Made by a program: the position numbers and the translations under genes. Below, piece after piece: positions 49,331-60,412 of a DNA stretch of 64,000 nt. Source of the DNA: Gari tellinella (taxonomy: Eukaryota; Mollusca; Bivalvia; Cardiida; Psammobiidae); assembly GCA_922989275.2 (NCBI GenBank), contig OV277867.1:1178001-1242000 (forward strand), written 5' to 3'. The notes beneath the pieces are model-generated. The model did no database searches. It was given only the letters and a program-made list of their open reading frames with translations, and was not told the DNA's origin. Every line of letters begins with the position of its first letter. The first letter of the stretch is position 1.

Positions 49331-49865
49331 CTGACAATTGACTGGCTCCCTGTGCTACGTGACAATCTTTTAACCAGTTCCAAAGAATTGTTATACGGCA
49401 GCAGCTAGAAAATATCCTATATGTATACAGATTACTGTACCCCGAACTAGCTGACAATTGACTGGTTCCCTGTGCTACTTGACAATCTTTTAACCAGTGA
49501 AGAGTTGCATAAACTAGAAAAGATACATATTAGAGACACAGGTACCCTGAACTGGCTGACATTTGACTGGTTCCCTGTGCTCCGTGACAATCTTTTAACC
49601 AGTGAAGAGTTGCATAAACTAGAAAAGATACATATTAGAGACACAGGTACCCTGAACTGGCTGACATTTGACTGGTTCCCTGTGCTCCGTGACAATCTTT
49701 TAACCAGTGAAGAGTTGCATAAACTAGAAAAGATACATATTAGAGACACAGGTACCCTGAACTGGCTGACATTTGACTGGTTCCCTGTGCTCCGTGACAA
49801 TCTTTTAACCAGTGAAGAGTTGCATAAACTAGAAAGATTCAGATTACAGATACGGATACCCTGAA
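49331..49865 (+). repeat. 105-bp tandem copies of the last exon's end
   Basis: Units begin near 49382, 49501, 49606, 49711 and 49816 and derive from 49277-49381, which spans the final codons, the stop and the first 3' UTR bases. The period is 105, except ~119 at the first degenerate unit, and is a multiple of three. In units from 49501 the stop codon of the source (TAG) reads TGG. This leaves an open frame repeating ELHKLEKIHI then RDTGTLNWL. It is cut from the real gene by the TAG at 49328. Confidence 0.92.
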
Positions 49866-49912
49866 CTAGCTGACATAATACTGGTTCTATGCTACTTGAC
49901 GGAATAATTAAC

Positions 49913-50122
49913 TACAGTAAAACCTCTCTATTACGACCACTAAATTATGTTAATTATTAGGGTGTTTACGATAGGTGACCGCTTAAAGCAAGGTGACAGT
50001 GAAACAGAAAGCTCCTACAGGAGCTTTCTGTTTCACTGCCACCTTGCTTTAAGCTGTCACCTGTCTATTAAACAATCATATAGCCTTCGTTTTAGTGGTC
50101 GTAATAGCGAGGTTTTACTGTA
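49913..50122. mobile_element. TA-1 MITE
   Basis: CAGTAAAACCTCTCTATTAC and GCGAGGTTTTACTG with TA on both sides. The core palindrome is intact. Confidence 0.92.
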
Positions 50123-50207
50123 GTTTCATATGCTAGAAAATATAACACAGGAGCTAGATTGCTCCACTGGCCTGTCTATGTACCCTAGAATGTCCTGTAA
50201 TCTGGTT

Positions 50208-50449
50208 ACAGTGGAGAATATGTTATTCTTTCCCGTTTGAACGTACGCAAACGCAAAGCACTAAAACGTAGAAAAGAACAACTTTTGGACAATTCTGATA
50301 ATTCTTGTTTATCTTGGTGGCAAACAGTTTGGAGCCTGATCAGACGCCGGGTTACCCGGCGTCTGATCTGGCTCCAAACTGTTTGCACTGCAAATAATAG
50401 TTTTAGCGTAAACGCGTTTATTGGGAAAGAATAACAGATTCTCCACTGG
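50208..50449. mobile_element. TA-2 MITE
   Basis: CAGTGGAGAATATGTTATTC to ACAGATTCTCCACTG. The core is perfectly paired. The flanking bases (GGTTA and GTTAT) give an atypical duplication. Confidence 0.9.
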
Positions 50450-50488
50450 TTATATACAGTAGCCACCAAATAAAGAAGCATGGCCTGT

Positions 50489-50662
50489 TAACCCATTGCC
50501 CCATTTATACACCTTTAATTTATTCCTCTGCTGAAGACAAAATTTCAATTTATAATTTATATTGGAAATATTTTCTGTATCTTAGCAGATGGTTGCTTAA
50601 AGCAGACTGAAAGTAAAGCAGGATGCACCTTAAGGAGTTTATTGCATCACTTTCGTCCAGCA
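50489..50662. mobile_element. TTAA-2 MITE, cut by TTAA-1
   Basis: Reverse left part only (CCCATTGCCCCATTTATACA). The rest is missing beyond the TTAA-1 insertion. Confidence 0.7.
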
Positions 50663-50913
50663 TTAACCCTTTGAACCCTAGTCCCGCATATAGGCGTCCT
50701 TTTTAAACAGTGTACATGTGAATAGTACACTTGTCCTGTGCAAACAGTGAAGGCCCAGATCAGAGGGCTCCGAAAGGAGCCCTCTGATCAGGGTCTTCAC
50801 TGTTTGTCATAAGGCCAAAAATGGACAAAAACAACCCTTAAATGCCAGAAATGGACTAGACTAAAATCTAAATTGGAATTGTCCATTTAAAGTTTCAGGG
50901 AGGAAAGAGTTAA
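50663..50913. mobile_element. TTAA-1 MITE
   Basis: TTAA at both ends. The core GATCAGAGGGCTCCGAAAGG is followed by its complement. Confidence 0.9.
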
Positions 50914-50968
50914 GCTACCAACTTTATATAGGGAAATTCATCTTATTTTAAGAACCCAAATGATAACG

Positions 50969-51187
50969 TAACTCTTTGCACACTAGCGGCAGATATACCT
51001 GCCATAGTGATTTATCTCTGCAAACAGATTGGATCCAGATCAGACTTTTTACGGCATCTCATCAGGATCCAAACTGTTTGCCATTCTGACACTGAATTTT
51101 AAAGGAATTTTGAAAATTCTAATTTTAAAACGATAGCAGACGACAAATTGTTGCAGACGAAAAAATTACCCAGCATGCAAAGAGTTA
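50969..51187. mobile_element. R foldback element
   Basis: TAACTCTTTGCACACTAGC to CCCAGCATGCAAAGAGTTAA. The core GGATCCAGATCAGAC is followed by a decayed complement. Confidence 0.75.
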
Positions 51188-51246
51188 AACATTTCTTCTA
51201 TACAGCTATTGCTGACATTTAACCCTAATTCATAATATACTCATTT

Positions 51247-51436
51247 AGGGCTCCAGATAAGGGGAGTATTTCAAAAACTAAAATCTTTATTTCTGCTTTA
51301 AACCCTATGGTGTCACTACTCATTAGAATGGTCTCGAATGAACGATTCTAATGAGTATAACATCATAGGATTTTGTGTTGAAATAAGTGAGAAAATGTTG
51401 GATTTGCACAGTTAACTCCCCATTATCTGGAGCCCA
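51247..51436. mobile_element. CAG-1 MITE
   Basis: GGGCTCCAGATAAGGGG to TATCTGGAGCCCAG. Flanking CTCAT on both sides suggests a 5-base duplication. Confidence 0.85.
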
Positions 51437-51458
51437 GCTCATCCTTTACATACCAATG

Positions 51459-52742
51459 TACAGTAAAAACCGCTCTATAACGACCACGAAAATAAGATCA
51501 TTATTTTGAAGTAAGACAAGTGGCTGCTTAAACTCTTTCCTCCCTGAAACTTTAAATGGACAATTCCAGTTTCCATTTTAGTCTAGTCCATTTCTGACTT
51601 TTAAGGGTTCTTTTTGTCAATGTTTGGCATTATGACAAACAGTGAAGACCTCTGATCTGGGTCTTCACTATTTGCACAGGACAAGTGTACTATTCACATG
51701 TACACTGTTTGAAAAAGATGCCTATATGCGGGACTAGGGTTCAAAGGGTTAAGCAAGGTGAAAGTAAAACAGAAAGCTCCCAGGGTTAGAAATTAGCTAA
51801 AAATTACACTTGCATTTTTTTGCGAGTGACTTTTGAACTTACTCGCAAAATGCAAAAACTACTCGCGAAAGTTAAACTGTCATTCTGAACATATATGTTT
51901 TTAACTTTTAACCCGACACAGACATGTAGTAATCAAATACGATCTACCTACACTTCGTGTATTTCATAGTTGTGGTTACAGCTGACAAGGGATAAGATCT
52001 TGATTTTCATATCTATGTGTACATACCAAAGGAGTATTTTTCTTACATTTTATAATATTGGGGAGAATGCATGCTGTATGCACTAGGCAGACCGCACACG
52101 ATTTCATTACTCGAAAATTAGGTCAGGTTTAGATTGCCAATCCGTCTACGATACAAACGTTTTTTCACTGGTCGTATATTTCAGGGCTGTGGTTAATAAA
52201 CAGTATATCACAGTAGAATTAGAAGTATACTTGTACTCGTGCGAGTCTTTTAAATGGTCTCGTCTTTGGAGAACGGTTTCGGTTGTTGAGTCTCAGACTC
52301 TGTGATAAGAATTGTTTACACATCGGAACTCCGAAGTAGCAAAGTGCGCGTTTCATTAGCCAATGAGAATTGGGAAAGTCAGTCATTACGTCATTCTTAC
52401 AGACAAAAAAGAGGTTGAAACTGCCCGAGAAGCTATGATTGGCTTACGAAAAGTATTCGCTTGTCTTCTCGTCCATTTCCGCCACTCGAAATGCTACGGA
52501 ATAAACCGAGCATAGCCTTACAGACGCTGTACTGTGTTTAGCTGTCAGAAAAACCGTACTCGCATTTTTTTGCGAGTTTGTTGAAAAATCACTCGCAATT
52601 TACAAATTCCACTCCCATTTTGCGAGTATGCGAGCTTAAATTCGAACCCTGGCTCCTGTCACCTTGCTTTAAGCTGTCACCTGTCTTTCATACAACCAGT
52701 TGGCTTTATGTTGAGTGGTCGTAATAGAGAGGTTCTACTGTA
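51459..52742. mobile_element. TA-1 MITE split by TTAA-1 (51528-51752) and CAG-3
   Basis: Left end CAGTAAAAACCGCTCTATAA and right end AGAGAGGTTCTACTG. Each insertion has its own duplication, TTAA and GCTCC. Confidence 0.9.
51781..52651. mobile_element. CAG-3 element, 871 bp, copy 2
   Basis: Same length as copy 1 and about 99% identical by eye. Flanked by GCTCC (51776-51780, 52652-52656). The match stops exactly at the element ends. Confidence 0.93.
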
Positions 52743-52754
52743 CCTCTGAAAAGT

Positions 52755-52880
52755 ATAAACAAAGAGTGTAGACCTAGTGTGGGTACCCTCTGACCTGAAT
52801 CTACACTGTTTGCATAGGACAAATGTACTCTTCACAGGTATATTACTTGTAAAGGATAATTATATTTGTCTATAGGGCGC
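52755..52880. mobile_element. TTAA-1b remnant
   Basis: GAGTGTAGACCTAGTGTGGG and ATCTACACTGTTTGCATAGG. No intact ends. Confidence 0.55.
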
Positions 52881-52927
52881 AATGAGTAATGCTAGGTTGC
52901 AGTTTATTTCAGGTAAGGTTGATTTTT

Positions 52928-54306
52928 AGCTCACCTGAGCTAGCTCAGGGTGAGCTTTTGCAATCCTTGAATGTCCGGCGTCCGTCGTCCGGCGTCAACA
53001 ATTTTAGTGTTTACACTCTAAAGGTCACAATATTTATCAAATCTTTCTCAAACTTGCTCAGATGGTATATTGCCATAAGAGTTCGGATGAGTTCGATTAT
53101 GGTTGAAATCGGACAAATAGGTCATGAGTTATCTACCTTTGAATTGCTGAAAATGCCATATTTAACAGTGTTTACACTCTAGAGGCCACAGTATTTATCC
53201 AATCTTTCTAAAACTTGCCCAGATGGTATATGACCATAAGAGTTCGGATGAGTTCGATTTTGGTTGAAATTGGACAAACAGATCAAAAGTTATCTACCTT
53301 TGAATTGCTGAAAATGCCATATTTAACGGTGTTTACACTCTAGAGGCCACAGTATTTATCCAATCTTTCTAAAACTTGCCCAGATTGTATATGACTATAA
53401 TAGTTCGGATGAGTTTGCTTTTGGTTGAAATCGGACAAATAGATCCGAGAGTTATTTACCTTTGAATTGCTGAAAATGCCATATTTAACAGTGTTTACAC
53501 TGTAGAGGCCACAATTTTAATCCAATCTATCTCAAACCTGCTCAGATTGTAAATGACTATAAGAGTTCAGATGAGTTTGATTATGGTTGAAATCAGACTA
53601 AGTCGGAGAGTTATCTACCTTTGAATTGCTGAAAATGCCATATTAAACGATGTTTACACTCTAGAGGTCACACATTTTATCCAATCTTTCTCAAACTTAC
53701 TCAGATTGTATATTACCATAAGACTTCGGATGAGTTCAATTATGGTTGTAATCGGATCAATAGGTCAAAAGTTATCTACCTTTGAATTGCTGAAAATTAT
53801 ATATTTAACAGTGTTTACGCTCTAGAGGCCACAATATTTATCCAAGCTCTCTCAAACTTGCCCATATTGTATATGGCCATAGAGGTTCATATGAGATTGA
53901 TTATGGCTGGAATCGGACAAATAGATCAAGAGATATCGACCTTTGAATTGCTGAAAATGCCATATTTTACAGCGTTTACTCTCTTGCAACTAGTTTTCAA
54001 TGGATTTTGATTATACTTGTACACAAAGGATGTCGCTATATGTTCTGGAAGGAGTGCAATTATTGTTGAAATGTAATCATTGTGGCAATAGTTACCTGCC
54101 CTTGATATACTTTGAAATGCTAGAAAAAAGCTTCATTTCAGTATTGTTTAGGCTCTAGTTATCTGCCTTTGATGTACTCTTCTATACTACAGTAGGTCGA
54201 CAAACTTGAATGGATTTAGAATAAAACGGGTGAAATTCAAAGGTAAAGCTATCAGGCTTCATTACAAATGGTGAGCGATATCAGGGCCTTCAGGCCCTCT
54301 TGTTTT
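52928..54306 (+). mobile_element. Helentron/pearl-like repeat, full copy
   Basis: Leader AGCTCACCTGAGCTAGCTCA, about six ~160-base units, and a distinct tail (TGGATTTTGATTATACTTGT). It ends at GGGCCTTCAGGCCC and TCTTGTTTT. No terminal inverted repeats. The 3' hairpin and tandem core are as in Helitron-derived elements of molluscs. Confidence 0.83.
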
Positions 54307-54342
54307 GTAGAACTGTAGTACTGAATAAAGGCACTTTCTTTA

Positions 54343-54816
54343 GGGTCCAAGGTTATATATAGGTTATACTGCATTAGGACAAGTCTTAGTGAAATAGACG
54401 GGCAGACCAATTTAGACCGCCCATAAATCCAAATACGGAATATTGTTTACAAAGCTATGTCACTATGTGACGTGAAATTGACGGTTGCTATTCTAGACAC
54501 GCATTACTCTATATATACGCCTGACTCAGCTGTTTTAAGCTGCCAGCAACGATAATCTGCCAATCAAATTATCCTCACAAGAGTTTCATTTTGGCGGGAA
54601 TAATCCAGTTTTCACGAAAAAGGAAGAACTGAATAACCGACTCTGATTGGCCAACTGCACAGAATTTCACCAAAAGGCGGTGTAAAAGAGTTTGAGTTGG
54701 TTCTGAGTTTGTTCTCAAGCATTTGATTGGTCAGATTTGAGCAAAAGCTCAAATCTGACCAATCATATGCTTGAGAAGGATCTCTGACTCAACTCAAACT
54801 CTTTATAACCTTGGGA
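54343..54816. mobile_element. FB-1 foldback element, long form
   Basis: GGGTCCAAGGTTATAT to CTTTATAACCTTGGGAC. It contains ~300 extra bases before the usual core (ATTTGAGCAAAAGCTCAAAT). Confidence 0.75.
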
Positions 54817-54986
54817 CTAGTACAGTACTTTAATCCTGCAGTAAATTTCAACTGCAACATTTTTCTTGCATTTAGCATTTGCATGCCTTTAAATATCTCT
54901 ATTTTTACTTAGAGGTTGATTGTTTAAGAAAGGTTGCATTGTTTTACGTAAATTTACTAAAGATACATGTATATTGTAATTAACAG

Positions 54987-55179
54987 CAGGGCTCCAGATA
55001 AGGGGGGTATTTCAAAAACTAAAATCTTTATTTCTCAATAAAACCCTATGGTGTCACTACTCATTAGAATCGTCTCTTTGAGACGATTCTAATGAGTAGT
55101 AACACCATAGGATTTGGTGGTAAAATGAGTGAGAAAGTGTTGGATTTGTTCAATTTACCCCCTCTTATCAGGAGCCCTG
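54987..55179. mobile_element. CAG-1 MITE
   Basis: Flanked by AACAG (54982-54986, 55180-55184). The core TTAGAATCGTCTCTTTGAGA is followed by the complement. Confidence 0.9.
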
Positions 55180-55381
55180 AACAGATACTGCTTTATCAGG
55201 ATTCAAACTGTTTGCAAATAACCATTGTACTCCATGTAAGGCAGTGATTTGGGTTAAATTATGTTTTTGGGCAAACTTGCCATTAGATATCTACAATGTA
55301 TAAGCTTTTTGGTTGTCGGTTTTCAAATCATGGGGAAGTGGATTTATAGGATAAAATTAAATTGGTTGTTTGAAAGGGTGT

Positions 55382-55753
55382 ACAGTGAAACCTCTCTAAA
55401 CCGGTCATGTGTGGGGACAACAAAATCATCCGGTTTAGAGGGGTTTACGGTTTAGAGGGGTTTTAAACCATAGCTTGTTCCTAGTATGGAAGGTAGCTGA
55501 CCACTTAAAGCAGATTGAAAGTAAAGCAGAATGCGCCTAAGGGCGCATTCTGCTTTACTTTCAACCTGCTTTAAGCTATCATCTGCTAGAATATAGAACA
55601 TATTTCTGATGATATATGTTCATGAATGTATTTTCTTCAATGAGGGAATAAATCAAAGACGTAAAAATGGGCGAGAAACCGGACCAACGTTTTTGTCCGG
55701 TTTAGAGAGAATTCCGGTATTTAGAGGTTCCGGTTTAGAGGGGTTTCACTGTA
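55382..55753. mobile_element. TA-5 MITE with TTAA-2 inside (55465-55670)
   Basis: Ends CAGTGAAACCTCTCTAAACC and GGTTTAGAGGGGTTTCACTG, with repeated CCGGTTTAGAGGGGTTT blocks. The inner TTAA-2 has a paired GCGCC/GGCGC core. Confidence 0.85.
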
Positions 55754-55770
55754 TTTGAGTATTTTATATA

Positions 55771-56211
55771 CTGTGGAGTAGAGCTCAGAAGACATTATTC
55801 TTTCCCATTTATACAAAATTAAATGAAATGCAATGAAATGTAGAAAGATTGTAGAATAACAGCTAGATCTTTTTTATCCAAGTTGCAAACAGTTTGGAGC
55901 CTGATCCAGAGCTGCCATAAGTTGACATAAAAAATCCTAAGATTTCCAAATATGCATTTTTCAAGTGCGATTTTACGAATTGTACCTTTACCCCATCGCC
56001 TGTGTCTAGTTTTATTGACACGTGGCTGCTTAAAGCAGGCTGGAAGTAAAGCAGAATGCGCCTTAGGGCTCATTCTGTTTTACTTTCAGCCTACTTTAAG
56101 CTACCATGTACTAGAAAAAAAATCCGGAGATTTAGGAAAAATCCGGAGAAATGGCAGCCCTGCTGATCAGCATAAACACATTTATTGGGGAAAGAGTAAC
56201 ATCTTCTCCTC
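55771..56211. mobile_element. TA-2 MITE split by CAG-2 (55910-56161)
   Basis: Outer TA-2 is diverged. CAG-2 (AGCTGCCATAAGTTGACAT to GAAATGGCAGCCCTG) carries a TTAA-2 body inside, giving three levels. Confidence 0.75.
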
Positions 56212-56249
56212 CATACTTGGTTCCTTTTAACCCCAGCAAATCATTTTAA

Positions 56250-56420
56250 CTCTTTGCATGCTGGGTAATTATTTCGTCTGCAACAATCTAAAAATAGATG
56301 GGTTTTTTTTTTAATTTTCCTAACAGGTTCCGAGTGTCAAACAGTTTGGATCCTGATGAGACGCCGCATTAAAAGGTATCTCATCTGGCTCCAAACTGTT
56401 TGCAAAGGTAATCACTTTGG
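56250..56420. mobile_element. R foldback element
   Basis: AACTCTTTGCATGCTGGGTA left end. The core GGATCCTGATGAGACGCCGC is followed by a partial complement. Confidence 0.7.
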
Positions 56421-56561
56421 CACATATCGGCCACTATGTTCATCATACATATTGTAATGCGGTCCCATTGGAACGTTGCTATGTACAAATGAAGCTGCCC
56501 AAATCATTGTATGTTGGGCGAGTTCATATATATAGCGCAACAATCACCTCTTGGTGTGAGC

Positions 56562-56812
56562 TTAACACATTCACCCCTGAAAGTTTCAATGGACAATTCC
56601 AATTTAAAAATATGTCTAGTCCATTATTGACTATAATTTAGGGGTGCTTTTAACAATATTTTTCAAAATGACAAACAGTGTAGAACCTGATCAGAGGGCT
56701 CCTTAAGGAGCCCTCTGATCAGGATCTACACTGTTTGCATGGGACAAAAGTAATCCTCACAGGTACACTGTTTGTCAATGACGAGTATACTAGTCGCTAG
56801 GGTTGAATGTGT
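56562..56812. mobile_element. TTAA-1b MITE
   Basis: CACATTCACCCCTGAAAG to GGGTTGAATGTGTTA. The core palindrome is intact. Confidence 0.82.
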
Positions 56813-57165
56813 TATGCTTTGCATCGACAGAGTTTGTTGTTGCTGGGTCACTCGGTTTGCACGTTACAATATTAACATGGAATGCCTATGTCAATCTTTG
56901 TTTTCATTGAATAAAAATGCCTGAATGCTTTTAATTTTATATAGATAGCAATTTGACTGTGATAATGTGTATATAACTGTTTATTTGTGTGCCTAGCTTC
57001 AATTGTACATATATCATTATTAACATCGGGAAGTGTGCAAGTTTGTATATTTCTATAATCTGAAGTTTATGTATATATTATAGTATCTAATATAACAGTG
57101 AGTGGATAATTTACATTATTTCTGTTGATTTGCCATAGCAGTTTGAACGTTTTGGTTGTTGATTC
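56813..57165. other. Unique AT-rich stretch
   Basis: No recognised repeat. Contains AATAAA at about 56910. It could be 3' UTR of PI3K-C2 or plain intergenic DNA; the sequence alone cannot decide. Confidence 0.35.
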
Positions 57166-57407
57166 TTTGATCCCTAGTCACGCATATATGAGTCATTTGC
57201 AAACAGTGTACCTGTGAGAAGTACACTTGTCATATGCAAACAGTGTAGACCCTGATCAGAGGGCTCCTTAAGGAGCCCTCTGATCAGGGTCCACACTGTT
57301 TGTTATTTTGACATATATTGTAAAAATCAACCCTAAAAGTCAACAATGCACTTTACTAAATTGAAAAACTAGAATTGTCCATTTGAGGTTTCAGGGAGGA
57401 AAGAATT
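57166..57407. mobile_element. TTAA-1 MITE
   Basis: CTTTGATCCCTAGTCACGC to AGGGAGGAAAGAATTA. Paired core GACCCTGATCAGAGGGCTCC. Confidence 0.82.
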
Positions 57408-57523
57408 ACAATACACCACAGGTTCTAACATCATACATGTATAAACAATAGAACGTACAAATGTTTCAGGGTTTTGTGGGGCTTCCTGATTAGGAAAAAT
57501 GTTGCGGCCATTCAAAAAACATA

Positions 57524-57650
57524 TACAGTCAAAACTCGATAATTCAGACTCGTGATTGTTCTAACATACCCACATTCAACTTAAGTGAAATTGAATTATC
57601 GAAATAAAACTTATTAATTGTACGATCGATTCTGTTGTATTTAGCACTCA
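57524..57650. mobile_element. TA-3-like remnant
   Basis: CAGTCAAAACTCGATAATTC and GAATTATCGAAATAAAAC. The palindromic core is missing. Confidence 0.55.
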
Positions 57651-57669
57651 CCTGTCTGTAGAGATCTTC

Positions 57670-57911
57670 TTAACCCTTTACCCCATATCTTGTTTCTAGT
57701 TTTGAAAATAGGTGACCACTTAAAGCAGGTTGAAAGTAAAGCAGAATGGGCCTTAAGGCCCATTCTGCTTTACTTTCAGCCTGCTTTAAGCTAACATCTG
57801 ATGAAATATTAAAAAATATTTTTAATAGTTCATATTTATGACTGTATAAATTGGAATTATTTTCTTCATAGAGGAATAAATAAATGGCGTATTTATGGGG
57901 TAATGGGTTAA
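57670..57911. mobile_element. TTAA-2 MITE
   Basis: TTAA at both ends. The core GGGCCTTAAGGCCC is a fully paired variant not seen in other copies. Confidence 0.9.
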
Positions 57912-57937
57912 TTAACGACTAAAACTTCAACTTGTTC

Positions 57938-58297
57938 ACCCCTGAGATTTCATGTTTGACTACATGTATTACATTATGTATTCCAAAATGACAAAAAGTG
58001 CAAATCCTAATCAGAGGGCTCCTTAACCCTTTACCCCATACATACGCTTTTTTACGCCTTTTAATTTATTCCTCCACTGAAGAAAATAGTTCAATTTATA
58101 GACTGATGAATCTTAATCATAAGAAGTATTTTCTTTATTCTGGCAGATGGTAGCTTAAATATTAGAAACAGGCTATGGGTTAATGGGTTAAGTAACTCTT
58201 TGATCTGGGTCTACATTGTTTGCATAAGGCATGTGTACTCATCACAGGTAGACTGCTAAATGAGGAGTATACTTGTCACTTGGGTTCAATGTGTTAA
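57938..58297. mobile_element. TTAA-1b MITE split by TTAA-2 (58023-58191)
   Basis: The inner reverse copy inserted at the TTAA of the GGCTCCTTAAGGAGCC centre and has itself lost its palindrome. Confidence 0.8.
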
Positions 58298-58331
58298 AAA
58301 GCCATTTAGCACAGCTATTTCTGTATGTTAG

Positions 58332-58666
58332 TACAGTGTCCCCTCGCTACAACGACACCGGAGACAAAAAGTGTGTGCGTTGTTCGGAGTGGGTCATTAT
58401 AGGGAGGGAAATTGGCATACATTTGCAAACAGCTAAAATCCAGATCAGACGCTGTCTGATCTAGATTCAAACTGTTTGTCACTTTTCATTAAGGTTGTGT
58501 TTTTTGTCAAAATGTCTACTTTGTGAAAAACAGCAGACGACAACTTATTCAGATTTTTATGCAGGATGATATTGCAGCAGTAAAAGCTCTAGACTTAATA
58601 TTCCTGTTTAGGGAACAGCGGAAGGGGTCGTTGTTGGGAGGGCCGTTGTAGGGACGGAGCACTGTA
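58332..58666. mobile_element. TA-4 MITE
   Basis: CAGTGTCCCCTCGCTACAAC to GTAGGGACGGAGCACTG with TA at both sides. The core is shortened. Confidence 0.83.
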
Positions 58667-58922
58667 ATACATTTTGACCACTGATAGTGTCTCACTCTGT
58701 TACTGACCAATAGTACATTATGTATTTAGGTTAATTGCCTTACTTGTATTTATTTCACATTCAAGCAATAGAATATGTAGGCCTGCTATTCAGCCCGGAA
58801 ACTTTACTTCCCTTCAAAGATATATACATTTTTTTTTTTTAATCTAGACCAGAATGTAAAGTCTTAAGAGAATGAAAAGGTCAGATGGTGGGAGGGGAGT
58901 TGTGGACAAGGGTTCTAGGATT
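58667..58922. other. No gene or recognised repeat
   Basis: AT-rich sequence with a short T run near 58830. Confidence 0.4.
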
Positions 58923-59340
58923 TACAGTAAAACCTCTCTATTACAACCACTAAATTGTGTTAATCATTTATGACAGGTGACTGCTTAAAACAAGGTGACA
59001 GTAAAACAGAAAGCTTCTTTCTTAAAGCTGTCATCTGTCTTTTATACAACCAGTTAGCCTTCGTTTAACCCATTACCCCATAGCCTGTTTTTAGTTCTGA
59101 AGATAGGTGACCACTTAAAGCAGGTTAAAAGTAAAGCAGAATGCGCTTTAAGGCGCATTCTGCTTTACTTTCAACCTGCTTTAAGCCTCCCTCTGATAGA
59201 ATATTGAAAATATTCTGATATATATTTATTACTGTATAAATTGGAACTATTTTCTTCAGTGGAGGATTAAATTTTAGGCGTAAAAAGGCGTAATAATGGG
59301 GTAATGGGTTAAGTGGTCGTAATAGAGAGGTTTCACTGTA
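58923..59340. mobile_element. TA-1 MITE split by TTAA-2 (59065-59312)
   Basis: Both TA-1 ends are intact. The inner copy is TTAA-bounded with an almost perfect GCGC core. Confidence 0.88.
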
Positions 59341-59350
59341 TATTGACATT

Positions 59351-59599
59351 TTAACCCTTTGAACCCTAATCCCCCATATTGGCGTCCTTTGCAAACAGTG
59401 TACATTTGAATAGTACACTTGTCCTATGCAAACAGTGAAGACCCAGATCAGAGGGCTCCTAGGAGCCCTCTGATCAGGGTCTTCACTGTTTGTCATAATG
59501 TCAAACATTGACAAAAACAACCCTTAAAAGTCAGAAATGGACTAGACTTAAATGGAAACTAGAATTGTCCATTTAAATTTTCAGGGAGGAAAGAGTTAA
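59351..59599. mobile_element. TTAA-1 MITE
   Basis: TTAA at both ends. The core GATCAGAGGGCTCCTAGG is followed by its complement. Confidence 0.9.
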
Positions 59600-59783
59600 T
59601 TAGTCACATTGTTGCAATCTAGAATGTTCTTTGTAGTAGGATCTTTTATTAAATGAACGACTTGAAGGATTGGATTTTTATGACAGGTTGTATTCTATTT
59701 GTTGTAAATTCCTCATTTAGTTTTGTGGAAAAGGTTATACATGGCATAAGCTATAAATGCTAACATTGTTGTAGATTGTTATC

Positions 59784-59852
59784 AGGGCTGCTTTAAGTTG
59801 TTCATGAAAAATCCTCAGATTTCCAAAATTTCCATTTTGCAAGCGCGATTAC
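59784..59852. mobile_element. CAG-2 left arm
   Basis: CAGGGCTGCTTTAAGTTG to GCAAGCGCGATTACT, cut by the next TTAA-1. Confidence 0.65.
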
Positions 59853-60075
59853 TTAACTCTTTGAACCCTAGTCCCGCATATAGGCGTCCTTTTGAAACAA
59901 TGTTCATGTGAATAGTACACTTGTCCTGTGCAAACAGTGAGCCCTCTGATCAGGGTCATCACTGTTTGTCATAATGCCAAACATTGACAAAAACAACCCT
60001 TAAAAGTCTGAAATAGACTAGACTAAAATAGAATCTGGAATTGTCCATTTAAAGTTTCAGGGAGGAAAGAGTTAA
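59853..60075. mobile_element. TTAA-1 MITE, one core arm lost
   Basis: TTAA at both ends. Only the GAGCCCTCTGATCAGGGT arm remains. Confidence 0.85.
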
Positions 60076-60173
60076 GACAGATTTAAAGTATTTACTATTA
60101 GCCTGCTTTAAGCTATGATCTGCTAGAATTTAGAAAATATTTCATACAATTCATTTTCATAACAGTATAAATA

Positions 60174-60412
60174 ACTCGTTCACCCCTGAAACTTTTAGTG
60201 AAAAATTCCAATTTCACAATAATTCTAGTCCATTTTTGGCTATTAAGGGTTGATTTTAACAATATATTTCAAAATGACAAACAGTGTAGACCCTGATCAG
60301 AAGGCTCCTTAAGAAGCCCTCTGATCAGTGTCTACACTGTTTGCATGGGACAAGGGTAATCTTCACAGGTACACTGTTTGTAAATGACTCGTAGCTAGGG
60401 TTGAGTGTGTTA
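60174..60412. mobile_element. TTAA-1b MITE
   Basis: TCGTTCACCCCTGAAAC to AGGGTTGAGTGTGTTAA. Paired core. Confidence 0.82.

Noticed and set aside
52889..53182. 97-codon + frame as a gene
   Set aside because: It lies in the helentron-like tandem units and recurs with each repeat.
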